A stretch of 46,162 bases of DNA from Saprospiraceae bacterium. Its GTDB lineage: Bacteria; Bacteroidota; Bacteroidia; Chitinophagales; Saprospiraceae. The notes under the pieces were generated by a model. The model saw only the letters and a list, made by a program, of their open reading frames with translations, was not told the origin of the DNA and searched no databases. The stretch covers positions 14,680 to 60,841 of the forward strand of contig JAHDHW010000010.1 of NCBI GenBank assembly GCA_020631105.1, given 5' to 3'. Made by a program: the position numbers and the translations under genes. Positions 27,524 through 35,466 of this stretch are shown here, one piece after another. Positions within the stretch are counted from its first letter, which is position 1. Every line of letters starts with the position of its first letter.

Positions 27524-28616
27524 AGCGTTTGTAAGCATTTAGTAATCTATCAGGTAGTTTGTCTTGACAAGATTCAAGGTAATCTTCATAAGAACAAGGT
27601 AATAAACGATGTCTCTCATGTTCTTTTTGAGTTTTTACTGGAATCTGCATCCACCAACGTCCACTTCGTTTACTTTTCCAAAAGGTAACTGGTTTTTCAA
27701 TATGCTTAAGTTCTACAATATATTCAATTAGGCCATCCATTGAAGCGGGGAAGTCTCCTTTTCGGTGATCATAACCGTCAATGAAATACCAAATTAATTG
27801 CGCGAGGAGCTGAGCAGTTTGATTATTTGAATCTTTTTCTGCCTGATAACCATAGATTCCAATGGAAGTAAGTTTATCACTCATTCCTGCGTAATGACAT
27901 AGTTTACATGCATCTTCAGAAAAAATCCCACTAGGACTTGGTCGTTCGATTCCTTGTGCATCAGATGATTTTAGGACACTTAAGTTGAAACAGAGCATAT
28001 CCGCATCTCTGATTATAGGTTCTGCATCTTCTAGATTCCTCTTTACCTTTCCTAAGCGAAGTAGGTCAAAACTGTTTTCATTCATTGTGCCGAGTAAAGA
28101 ATCAGGTGTATAATGACTTTGAAAGCCAATAATTCCAAGGTTGAATAGATTTGACTGATCTAAATTGAGGATATTATTCAGGTATGCAGGCTGACTTAGT
28201 GAATATGAATATTGTATTTTTTCATCTATGCAAACGAGGTTAGTTGATTTTTTAAGTTCATGGTATGCTTTAAATTGAGCAAATGAATGATTGGTATCTC
28301 TTCCTATTATTATAGGGAGTATATTACTATTAAGGAGCTCTGTTATGACAGGAATGATAAAAGAAGGATCATCATTTCTTAAATTACCAAGATCAGCAAT
28401 TCTCAATTGATGAAAAGGGTAGCTCATAGTGTATAACTCCTTTCTTGCTCTATTTGAAGATTCTTCAGAAACACCTAAAATTGCAATATTCACTTTCTTT
28501 AAATCAGTAAATTTACTAATGTGGATAGCAATATTGCGACCGAAGTCATCCTTTGATAAGTTGTCAATAAAGTCTTTATCATTAAACTGAACAGGACTTA
28601 ACCAATGCTCTAACAT
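27516..28616 (-). CDS. Degenerate ureohydrolase (arginase/formimidoylglutamase-like) protein
   Basis: 366 residues with the overall order of arginase-family domains, recognised from the Rossmann-like pattern IAILGVSEESS...IIPVITELLNSNILPIIIGRD and the C-terminal IERPSPSGIFSEDACKLCHYAG. The manganese ligands expected in active enzymes are missing. GGDHS is replaced by GRDTNHS (105-111), DAHxD by IDEKIQYS (130-137) and DxDxxDP by NLSVLKSS (211-218). It is therefore unlikely to hydrolyse guanidino or formimino substrates. Related degenerate members occur in Bacteroidota genomes and are usually labelled arginase or formimidoylglutamase (from memory, not checked). Its stop overlaps murF on the opposite strand. 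A -7 box at 28635-28642 supports the start. Function unknown. Confidence 0.72.
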   Translation of the reverse strand: MLEHWLSPVQFNDKDFIDNLSKDDFGRNIAIHISKFTDLKKVNIAILGVSEESSNRARKELYTMSYPFHQLRIADLGNLRNDDPSFIIPVITELLNSNILPIIIGRDTNHSFAQFKAYHELKKSTNLVCIDEKIQYSYSLSQPAYLNNILNLDQSNLFNLGIIGFQSHYTPDSLLGTMNENSFDLLRLGKVKRNLEDAEPIIRDADMLCFNLSVLKSSDAQGIERPSPSGIFSEDACKLCHYAGMSDKLTSIGIYGYQAEKDSNNQTAQLLAQLIWYFIDGYDHRKGDFPASMDGLIEYIVELKHIEKPVTFWKSKRSGRWWMQIPVKTQKEHERHRLLPCSYEDYLESCQDKLPDRLLNAYKRFS

Positions 28617-28634
28617 AGAAGTTTAAATTTTTGA

Positions 28635-28642
28635 CAAATGTA
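28635..28642 (-). promoter_or_regulatory. -7 box upstream of the ureohydrolase-like gene
   Basis: TACATTTG on the minus strand matches TAnnTTTG and would put the transcription start about 13 bases before the ATG at 28616. No -33 element of good match. Confidence 0.45.
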
Positions 28643-29032
28643 ATTATTCCATGGTTTAAAATTGGAATAGGTGACTTTTAATAATAATTCAAGTCAGAAT
28701 GATATTAGTATGGTTTTTGATAGAATTACGAAATCCGGTGCGATAGGATGCAACCTTCTTAATTATAGTGTCGTAACAGCATTGGAGCTATTGGAAACGT
28801 TCTAGTATTGGTTTTATAATTCATCCATAATTATCGCCATACTAGTGACACTTAAAACGGATAATATTTGGAGAATTCCAGAAAATGAAGAACAATCTAT
28901 TATTGTACAGGGATTAACCGTTTTTTTTGAAGAAATATATTTAAATATTGATAGTTAGTGCATTATAATTAACGTTCATTTTTTATTTAACCACTCTGAT
29001 CTATAGTACTTATTAAAAAAAAACTCAAAATA
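28643..29032. other. Intergenic region with a possible gene remnant
   Basis: About 390 AT-rich bases. Frame 28710-28958 (plus) reads as 82 codons broken by one TAG at 28803: MVFDRITKSGAIGCNLLNYS and so on, then after the TAG ...TLKTDNIWRIPENEEQSI.... It may be a decayed small gene or chance. No RNA gene was recognised. Confidence 0.3.
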
Positions 29033-29063
29033 TTTGTGACAATAGAAAAAAACAATACTTTTG
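29033..29063 (+). promoter_or_regulatory. Consensus Bacteroidota promoter of the OmpA-family gene
   Basis: TTTG at 29033-29036, exactly 19 bases, then TACTTTTG at 29056-29063. Full match to the phylum consensus. Transcription should start near 29069, with a 58-base leader. A strong promoter suits an abundant outer-membrane protein. Confidence 0.85.
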
Positions 29064-29126
29064 TAGTTCAGAGTAACAAATATTAAGTAGCCACCTGTTT
29101 TTTTAAATCATCAAAGTAAAAACCCT

Positions 29127-30848
29127 ATGACAAGGAAAAATCTACTACTACTCGTATGCGTATTTGCGATTTCCCTATCTTCTGTACTCGCCCAAGATTC
29201 TGAATATTCTGGTCTCGCTATTGATGCTACTCCAAAGCACCAATCTGAAATTGGTATTCACGTTGGACATTTCATGGTAATTGGAGACATTCTTCCTCGA
29301 CCAAGTTGGGGAGCTGGAATCCATTTTAGAAGAGCTTTTGATTATGCATTCGCATGGAGAATCGATGCACAATATGGACGTGCATTAGGTTTGGAGCCAC
29401 GAAATTCTGGTAATTCTGCGACTGGTCCTGCAGCTGCCAATAGAGTTTTAAATGGTTCTTTAAATAATGGAATTAATTTTACAGGTACAGATTGGTACCA
29501 TAATTATAAGACAGACTTTTGGTCGCTTTCAATTCAAGGAATCTGGAGTTTGAATAGCTTTAACTTCAAAAAGCAGATTCGAAAAGTAAACTGGTATGTT
29601 TATGGAGGTGTTGGAGCAGATCAATACAAAACTTATTACGATGCTACTAATGGCAGCGGACAACAGCATGATTTTAGTTCTGTAGGAAACGGTCTTAATC
29701 CTGGAATATCTCGTGAAGATCGCCGTGAGGCTGGAGATCGTGTTAAGAATATCCTCGATGGAGATTACGAAACCAGAGCAGAAACGGCAACTGGTCGTCG
29801 TGGAGAGAACGGAGATGAAACCTCAGAGTTCCAATTGAACGGACACGCTGATGCAGGTGTCGGTGTATCATTCAAACTTAACGAAAGAATTAATATCTCT
29901 TTAGATCATAAAGCAACTATCGTTTTCGGTAACGAAGGTGACTTGATTGATGGATATCGTCACCGTTCTGTTTTTGACCTTACACAGTATCGTGATATGG
30001 TTAATTACACTAGTGTTCGATTAAACTTCAACATTGGAAAACGAGAAGATCGATCTGAGCCTTTATGGTGGGTTAGCCCACTAGGACTGATCTCTCAAGA
30101 CCTCGCGGAAGTGAAGAGTCGACCAATTTTCGATAAGACTGATGCTGATGGAGATGGTGTTTTCGATATCGTAGATGACGAAAAAGATACTCCTGAAGGT
30201 TATCCAGTTGATACTAAAGGTGTACAATTAGATAGTGATAAGGATGGAATTCCAGATGGTGCTGATAAAGAGCCTTATACTCCTCCAACATTAGTTGGCG
30301 CGATCGATGCTGACGGTATTGGACAAGCACCGGATCCTGGATATGTAAACGAAGGTGATGTTAACCGTATCGTTGATGCTAAAATGCAAGGTATCGAAGC
30401 TACTGTTGCTGACTTAGCAACGGATTGGTTCTTGCCAATAATCAACTATGACTTAGATAAATATAATATCCGTAAGTCGGAGTATGGTAAACTTCACCAA
30501 GTAGCTACTGTAATGAAGCGTTATCCAAATATGCGTATCGTAGTTGCAGGTCATACTGACCTTACTGCTAAAGATTGTTATAATCAAGTATTATCATACA
30601 ACCGCGCAGATGCAGCTATCAATTACCTGATCAGCAAATATGGTATTTCTCGAGATCGTTTAGTACTTAACTACGGAGGAGAAAGTAATCCTTTAGTTGA
30701 TACTCAAAACGTAAGTCTTTGGAATCGTCGTGTTGAATTCTCAGTTGCTGAAGGTCAAACCGATATGGGTAAACCTGATTGCGGTGTGAATAATGCTGGA
30801 ACTGGTTCTGGAAGTTCATACTCTGGAAATAAAGAAGCTGGTTATTAA
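29127..30848 (+). CDS. OmpA-family outer-membrane protein with calcium-type linker
   Basis: 573 residues with a signal peptide ending SSVLAQ. The N-terminal 300 residues form a beta-barrel-type region. A linker at about 335-390 has thrombospondin type 3-like Asp repeats (DADGDGVFDIVDDEKD and DSDKDGIPDGADKEP), which bind calcium in related proteins. The C-terminal OmpA domain (about 425-540) binds peptidoglycan. It has VAGHTD (Asp478) and the arginine pair in NRRVEF (534-535), the residues that hold diaminopimelate. The protein therefore probably fastens the outer membrane to the wall. A full promoter (29033-29063) and a strong terminator (30869-30903) make it a single-gene unit, probably highly expressed. 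It lacks the TPR and WD40 parts of the T9SS protein PorE. Confidence 0.9.
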   Translation: MTRKNLLLLVCVFAISLSSVLAQDSEYSGLAIDATPKHQSEIGIHVGHFMVIGDILPRPSWGAGIHFRRAFDYAFAWRIDAQYGRALGLEPRNSGNSATGPAAANRVLNGSLNNGINFTGTDWYHNYKTDFWSLSIQGIWSLNSFNFKKQIRKVNWYVYGGVGADQYKTYYDATNGSGQQHDFSSVGNGLNPGISREDRREAGDRVKNILDGDYETRAETATGRRGENGDETSEFQLNGHADAGVGVSFKLNERINISLDHKATIVFGNEGDLIDGYRHRSVFDLTQYRDMVNYTSVRLNFNIGKREDRSEPLWWVSPLGLISQDLAEVKSRPIFDKTDADGDGVFDIVDDEKDTPEGYPVDTKGVQLDSDKDGIPDGADKEPYTPPTLVGAIDADGIGQAPDPGYVNEGDVNRIVDAKMQGIEATVADLATDWFLPIINYDLDKYNIRKSEYGKLHQVATVMKRYPNMRIVVAGHTDLTAKDCYNQVLSYNRADAAINYLISKYGISRDRLVLNYGGESNPLVDTQNVSLWNRRVEFSVAEGQTDMGKPDCGVNNAGTGSGSSYSGNKEAGY

Positions 30849-30868
30849 TAATAAATAACTGACAAATT

Positions 30869-30903
30869 AAAAAAGCCCTAAGTCATTGACTTAGGGCTTT
30901 TTT
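30869..30903 (+). terminator. Intrinsic terminator after the OmpA-family gene
   Basis: AGCCCTAAGTC, ATT loop, GACTTAGGGCT with flanking A and T runs. An 11-base perfect stem; the flanking runs mean it can also stop minus-strand transcripts of the CoA-binding gene. Confidence 0.95.
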
Positions 30904-30934
30904 AATTTATAGACATACAATGCAATGAGATCCG

Positions 30935-31309
30935 TTAATAGGTTTGACTTGCAAGCATAACTAAGGTGCAGGCATTAAGGGTTTCGATGCCTGCTTCTCG
31001 GGCCATTTTAGATAGCTCATGATTTTCTGTGCCTGGATTGAAGATTATTCGATTGGGGGCTAGATCAATAATAAGATCGTAATATTCTTTTTGCCTTTGG
31101 GGACTAAGATATAAGGTGACGGTATCTACTTCATCATTTAGATCAAGTAAAGAAACATCATTAACGATTTCTTTACCAGCAACTTTACCTTTTTTGATTC
31201 CAACCGGTATAATGTCATAACCAGCTTCAACCAGTCGATTTGATGCCAGGTAGGAATATCTTGCTGGATTCGTTGAGGCCCCAAGAATTAAGGTTTTTTT
31301 CTTTTGCAT
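30935..31309 (-). CDS. CoA-binding domain protein (YccU-like)
   Basis: 124 residues, a single Rossmann-type CoA-binding domain. The opening TLILGASTNPARYSYLASNRL matches the signature GASxxPxRxS of the YccU/CoA_binding_2 family, and IIFNPGTEN is the second conserved loop. It probably binds CoA or a nucleotide in the cytoplasm; the role of these stand-alone proteins is not established. It lies downstream of the pyruvate dehydrogenase E2 gene on the same strand, but the hairpin at 31337-31373 stands between them, so co-transcription would need read-through. Confidence 0.88.
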   Translation of the reverse strand: MQKKKTLILGASTNPARYSYLASNRLVEAGYDIIPVGIKKGKVAGKEIVNDVSLLDLNDEVDTVTLYLSPQRQKEYYDLIIDLAPNRIIFNPGTENHELSKMAREAGIETLNACTLVMLASQTY

Positions 31310-31336
31310 TTTAAAGTTTTTACGTTGCTAAAACAA

Positions 31337-31373
31337 AAGAGCCGTAAGGAAGTTTAATTTCCTTACGGCTCTT
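31337..31373 (-). terminator. Intrinsic terminator after the E2 gene
   Basis: AAGAGCCGTAAGGA pairs with TCCTTACGGCTCTT, a 14-base stem, and TTTTGTTTT follows on the minus strand. Confidence 0.9.
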
Positions 31374-31400
31374 GTATATCAAGTAAAAGAAACTAGTTTA

Positions 31401-32678
31401 TTAAACTAAAAGGCGGATAGGCTCCTCTAAAATACCTTTTAAGGTCTGTAAAAACTTAGCTCCGGTAGCGCCGTCTACAACGCGATGATCACAAGATAAA
31501 GTAACCTTCATACGTTTACCTGGAACAATCTCACCATCTTTTACTACTGCTTTATCGATAATTCCTCCAACTGCTAAGATACAAGCGTCCGGGGGATTGA
31601 TAATTGCTGTAAATTCTTCAATGCCGAACATTCCTAAATTAGAAATAGTAAAGGTGTTACCCGTCATCTCTGATGGCTGAAGTTTACGTTCTTTAGCCTT
31701 CCCTGCCAGATGTTTGACCTCAGTATTAATCTGAGATAAAGACTTCATGTCAGCGTGATTAATTACAGGGACTAACAGTCCATCATCAACTGCAACTGCG
31801 ACACCAATATTTACATTTCCATTTTGGCGAATTTTATCACCAAGCCAGGAAGAGTTTATTGCGGGATGTTGCCTTAGAGCAACTGCAGAAGCTTTAACAA
31901 CAAGGTCATTAAAGGAGATTCGAACTGGAGAAAGTTCATTCATTTGTTTCCGAGCAGTAATGGCGTTAGCCATATCGATCTCCACAGTTAAATAAAAATG
32001 TGGAGCAGAGAATTTACTTTCGCCAAGTCGTCTGGCAATAGTTTTTCGCATTTGCGAAACAGGTGTATCCTGATAACTAGCTTCTGAACCATTGAAGCTA
32101 AATGCAGGAACGGCAGGAGCAGGTGCTGTTTTTTCGGGAGTCGGGCTCGCCGCAGGTTTATGCTCAATGTAAGACTCTACATCTTTCTTTACAATTCTTC
32201 CTTGGTCACCAGAGCCGTCGATTACGCTTAAGTCAATTCCAGCCTCAGAAGCAATCTTTTTTGCTAAAGGAGAAGCTTTAATTCTTTTATCACCATTACT
32301 GGTTGCAGGAGCACTTACAGATTCAACACTTGCAGGAGCAGGGGTTTCTTCTTTTACACTTGCAGGTTCAGACACGGGTTCAGCGGTAGTTTCGGCTTTT
32401 TCAGCACTACCAGCAGCATCCAAAGCTGCTTGATAATCTTCACCTTCTTCTCCGATTACTGCTAATACACCATCAACTGGTACAGGACCTTCTTTAATAC
32501 CAATATAGAGGAGCACTCCTTCTTGGTAGCTTTCAAGTTCCATTGTAGCTTTATCAGTTTCTACCTCAGCAAGTACATCACCAGGTTCTACTGTATCTCC
32601 AACTTTCTTTAGCCATCCGACGATATTACCTTCTTCCATGGTATCACTCATCCGAGGCATTCGAATTACATCAGCCAT
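31401..32678 (-). CDS. pdhC: Pyruvate dehydrogenase E2, dihydrolipoyl acetyltransferase
   Basis: 425 residues. E2 transfers the acetyl group from lipoamide to CoA in the pyruvate dehydrogenase core. One lipoyl domain (about 1-80) carries lipoyl-lysine Lys43 in VETDKATMELES. An Ala/Pro/Glu-rich linker follows, then the E1/E3-binding domain (about 134-170, KASPLAKKIASEAGIDLSVI). A second linker leads to the catalytic domain, ending in LSCDHRVVDGATGAKF with His398 and Asp402. The layout with one lipoyl domain matches E2 enzymes that pair with an alpha/beta E1. Genes for E1 and E3 are not in the window. The opening MADVIRMPRMSDTMEEG favours the pyruvate over the 2-oxoglutarate complex. Confidence 0.93.
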   Translation of the reverse strand: MADVIRMPRMSDTMEEGNIVGWLKKVGDTVEPGDVLAEVETDKATMELESYQEGVLLYIGIKEGPVPVDGVLAVIGEEGEDYQAALDAAGSAEKAETTAEPVSEPASVKEETPAPASVESVSAPATSNGDKRIKASPLAKKIASEAGIDLSVIDGSGDQGRIVKKDVESYIEHKPAASPTPEKTAPAPAVPAFSFNGSEASYQDTPVSQMRKTIARRLGESKFSAPHFYLTVEIDMANAITARKQMNELSPVRISFNDLVVKASAVALRQHPAINSSWLGDKIRQNGNVNIGVAVAVDDGLLVPVINHADMKSLSQINTEVKHLAGKAKERKLQPSEMTGNTFTISNLGMFGIEEFTAIINPPDACILAVGGIIDKAVVKDGEIVPGKRMKVTLSCDHRVVDGATGAKFLQTLKGILEEPIRLLV

Positions 32679-32844
32679 TTGTTATAGATTTTTAAGGATT
32701 TTCAGAATAGTGACTGCAAAAATGCAATATTTTGCTTTAAAAGTGGGTATTTATATAATCAAATTAATGTTTACTTCAATTATTAGTAAACAAGATAGTA
32801 TTGGGGATTTACTGATGGAACAGAAATTATCCAAAACTGTTTAC

Positions 32845-32852
32845 TAACTTTG
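32845..32852 (+). promoter_or_regulatory. -7 box directly before recR
   Basis: TAACTTTG matches TAnnTTTG and ends six bases before the recR ATG at 32859. If used, transcription would start at or next to the start codon, giving a leaderless or almost leaderless messenger. No TTTG lies at the -33 spacing. Confidence 0.45.
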
Positions 32853-32858
32853 CCTATT

Positions 32859-33473
32859 ATGAATTTTTCATCAAAATTAATTGAAGAAGCAGTTAATGCT
32901 TTTGCCAGCCTTCCAGGTATTGGCAGGAAGTCAGCTTTACGGCTTGTATTACACTTAATGCAGCAAGATCAAGACTTTACAGAGACCTTTACTGAAGCGC
33001 TTCGAAACATGCGTAAGCATATTAAAGATTGTAAGGTATGTCATAATCTGTCGGATAATGAAGTTTGTAATATTTGCCTTGATCCACGTAGAGATGAAAA
33101 GGTGATTTGTGTGGTCGAAAATATTCGTGATATAATGGCAATAGAAGATACAGGGCAGTATCGTGGACGGTACCATGTTTTGGGAGGGGTAATCAATCCT
33201 ATAGAAGGAATTGGCCCCGGAGATTTGCATATAGATACCTTGATTAGAAGAGTAAGCCAAAACGATGTGAAAGAGATAATCATGGCAATCAGCCCAACCA
33301 TCGAAGGGGATACTACCATTTTTTATCTGTCAAAACAACTTAAAGAAACTTCTGCTAAGATTAGTACGATCGCCAGGGGAGTATCTTTTGGAGGAGAATT
33401 AGAGTATGCTGATGAATTGACTTTAGGTCGATCCATTGTAGCACGAACACCATATCGTAACGCTTCAGAATAG
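32859..33473 (+). CDS. recR: Recombination mediator RecR
   Basis: 204 residues from the ATG at 32859; a TTG nine bases upstream is in frame but overlaps the -7 box. RecR works with RecO (and RecF) to load RecA on single-stranded DNA at gaps. Features in order: helix-hairpin-helix FASLPGIGRKSALRLVLHL, four-cysteine zinc motif CKVCHNLSDNEVCNIC, Toprim domain with VICVVENIRDIMAIEDTGQY and GVINPIEGIGP, and a C-terminal LTLGRSIVARTPY segment. The next gene starts 12 bases after its stop, so recR, the glycosyltransferase and the amidohydrolase form one probable operon. Confidence 0.96.
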   Translation: MNFSSKLIEEAVNAFASLPGIGRKSALRLVLHLMQQDQDFTETFTEALRNMRKHIKDCKVCHNLSDNEVCNICLDPRRDEKVICVVENIRDIMAIEDTGQYRGRYHVLGGVINPIEGIGPGDLHIDTLIRRVSQNDVKEIIMAISPTIEGDTTIFYLSKQLKETSAKISTIARGVSFGGELEYADELTLGRSIVARTPYRNASE

Positions 33474-33485
33474 TGAAGACTTTAA

Positions 33486-35444
33486 ATGAAGTTATCTGTA
33501 ATAATTGTTAATTACAACGTCAAATACTTCTTGGAGCAAGCGCTCCTGTCGGTACGTCAAGCCTGTTTAAATATTGAGTCAGAAGTGTTTGTCGTGGATA
33601 ATAATTCTGTCGACGATTCTGTCGAAATGGTTAGAGAAAAATTTCCGGAAGTAATTGTTATTGCGAATAAAACCAATCCTGGGTTTTCTATTGCAAATAA
33701 TCAGGCAATTCATCAATCTTCCGGAGAATATGTATTGCTCCTTAATCCAGATACTGTAGTAGAAGAAGATACATTTGAAAAGTGTATCCAGTTTATGGAT
33801 GAGCGTCCTGATGCTGGAGGCTTAGGTATAAAAATGATTGATGGCTCTGGTCGTTTTTTGCCTGAATCGAAACGAGGATTTCCCTCTCCGGCAGTAGCTT
33901 TTTATAAAACATTTGGCTTCTCAAAGCTCTTTCCAAAATCAAAGACCTTTAATCGTTACCACCTGGGGTTCTTGGATAAAGATGAAAACCATGAAGTGGA
34001 TGTTCTGGCAGGCGCATTTATGTGGCTTCGACGTTCGGTTCTTGACGAGATTGGCTTGCTTGATGAGACTTTCTTTATGTATGGGGAAGATATTGACCTT
34101 TCGTATCGTATTGTAAAGGCAGGGTATAAAAACTATTACTTCGCTGACTCAACAATTATTCACTACAAAGGCGAAAGTACTAAGAAGGGAAGTCTGAACT
34201 ATGTCAAGACCTTCTATAATGCAATGATAATATTTGCCAGAAAGCATTTCCAAGGAGAGCAAGCCTGGTTATTTATCTTGATGTTGCAACTTGCCATTTA
34301 TTTTCGGGCATTTATTACACTGGTAAGTAACTTCGTTAAATCTGCATACCTTCCAATACTTGATGGCATATTAATGTTTCTTGGATTTTATTTTCTTAAG
34401 GATTTTTGGTCCGGTTATTACTTTAAAGATCCAGATTATTACCCTGCCTCTTTCCTGTTTTTTAATATTCCATTGTATATATCCATTTGGTTAGTATCTA
34501 TATATTTCAATGGTGGCTACGACCGCCAAAATAACCTCCGTCAGTTAACGAGAGGGATATTTATAGGGACCGTATTTTTGGCAGCGATTTACGGTTTTTT
34601 GGATTTAGAGTATCGAACCTCGAGGGTTTTAATTGTCCTTGGAATGGTTTGGGCTGTAGTTTCAACCATTACACTTCGTTTCTTGATTCATTTTTTCAAG
34701 TATCGAAACTTTAGTCTTGGGAATGATAAAAGCCAAAACCTCGTCATCGTTGGTAGCCTCGAAGAGAGCAAACGAGTTATGGGACTATTGCATCAGGCGC
34801 AAGTTCAAAAGAACTTTATAGGGACGGTTTCTCCAGACGAAGCTCCAGGTAACAAAAAATATTTAAGCGAGTTTAACCAGTTAGACGAAGTCGTTCATGT
34901 GTATAAAGTCGATGAGGTTATTTTTTGCTCCAAAGATTTAAGTGCGCAGTCCATTATGAAATGGATGACCAAGTTAGGGACAGGTGTTGATTATAAAATT
35001 GTTCCTAAAGAAAGCTTAAGTATAATCGGGAGTACCTCAAAAAATAGCGCTGGAGAACTATATACCATTGATATTCGTTTTCAGATTGCGGACCGAAGAA
35101 ATCGGAGAAATAAGAGACTATTAGATATTTTAATTGCCATTGGATTAATCATTCTGTCTCCAATTTTGATTTGGGGCTCAAAAGAAAAGTTAGGGTTCTT
35201 AAAAAACTGCTGGAAGGTCTTAGTGGGAAGATTAAGTTGGGTAGGCTATGCTGATAGTGCAGCAATCAATATAGAGAACTTACCAGAGATCAAAGGAGGC
35301 GTCCTAAGTCCATTAGACAGATTAAAAATAAACAGCCTTGGAGAAGCCACTATTAAAAGGTTAAATTATTTATACGCCAAAGATTATACTTCCGCAAACG
35401 ACTTTGATATTCTTTGGAAAGGATTTAAAAATATTGGCCGTTAA
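33486..35444 (+). CDS. GT2 glycosyltransferase with C-terminal truncated sugar-phosphate-transferase-like region
   Basis: 652 residues. The N-terminal 240 residues are a family 2 glycosyltransferase: SVIIVNYNVKYFLEQALLS, VVDNNSVDDS, LLLNPDTVVEED and FFMYGEDIDLSYRIVKAGY, close to rhamnosyltransferase-type enzymes. Several membrane helices follow (about 258-400). The region about 415-530 (LVIVGSLEESKRVMGLL...) resembles the nucleotide-binding-like middle domain of polyprenyl glycosylphosphotransferases. The end copies their start: KRLLDILIAIGLIILSPILI (543-562), then only LSWVGYAD (583-590) and ENLPEIKGGVLSP. The catalytic acidic core is missing, so that part is probably not an active transferase. 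Likely acts on cell-surface polysaccharide at the inner membrane. Confidence 0.85.
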   Translation: MKLSVIIVNYNVKYFLEQALLSVRQACLNIESEVFVVDNNSVDDSVEMVREKFPEVIVIANKTNPGFSIANNQAIHQSSGEYVLLLNPDTVVEEDTFEKCIQFMDERPDAGGLGIKMIDGSGRFLPESKRGFPSPAVAFYKTFGFSKLFPKSKTFNRYHLGFLDKDENHEVDVLAGAFMWLRRSVLDEIGLLDETFFMYGEDIDLSYRIVKAGYKNYYFADSTIIHYKGESTKKGSLNYVKTFYNAMIIFARKHFQGEQAWLFILMLQLAIYFRAFITLVSNFVKSAYLPILDGILMFLGFYFLKDFWSGYYFKDPDYYPASFLFFNIPLYISIWLVSIYFNGGYDRQNNLRQLTRGIFIGTVFLAAIYGFLDLEYRTSRVLIVLGMVWAVVSTITLRFLIHFFKYRNFSLGNDKSQNLVIVGSLEESKRVMGLLHQAQVQKNFIGTVSPDEAPGNKKYLSEFNQLDEVVHVYKVDEVIFCSKDLSAQSIMKWMTKLGTGVDYKIVPKESLSIIGSTSKNSAGELYTIDIRFQIADRRNRRNKRLLDILIAIGLIILSPILIWGSKEKLGFLKNCWKVLVGRLSWVGYADSAAINIENLPEIKGGVLSPLDRLKINSLGEATIKRLNYLYAKDYTSANDFDILWKGFKNIGR

Positions 35445-35466
35445 TTAGATTTTAAAAGATAGATCG

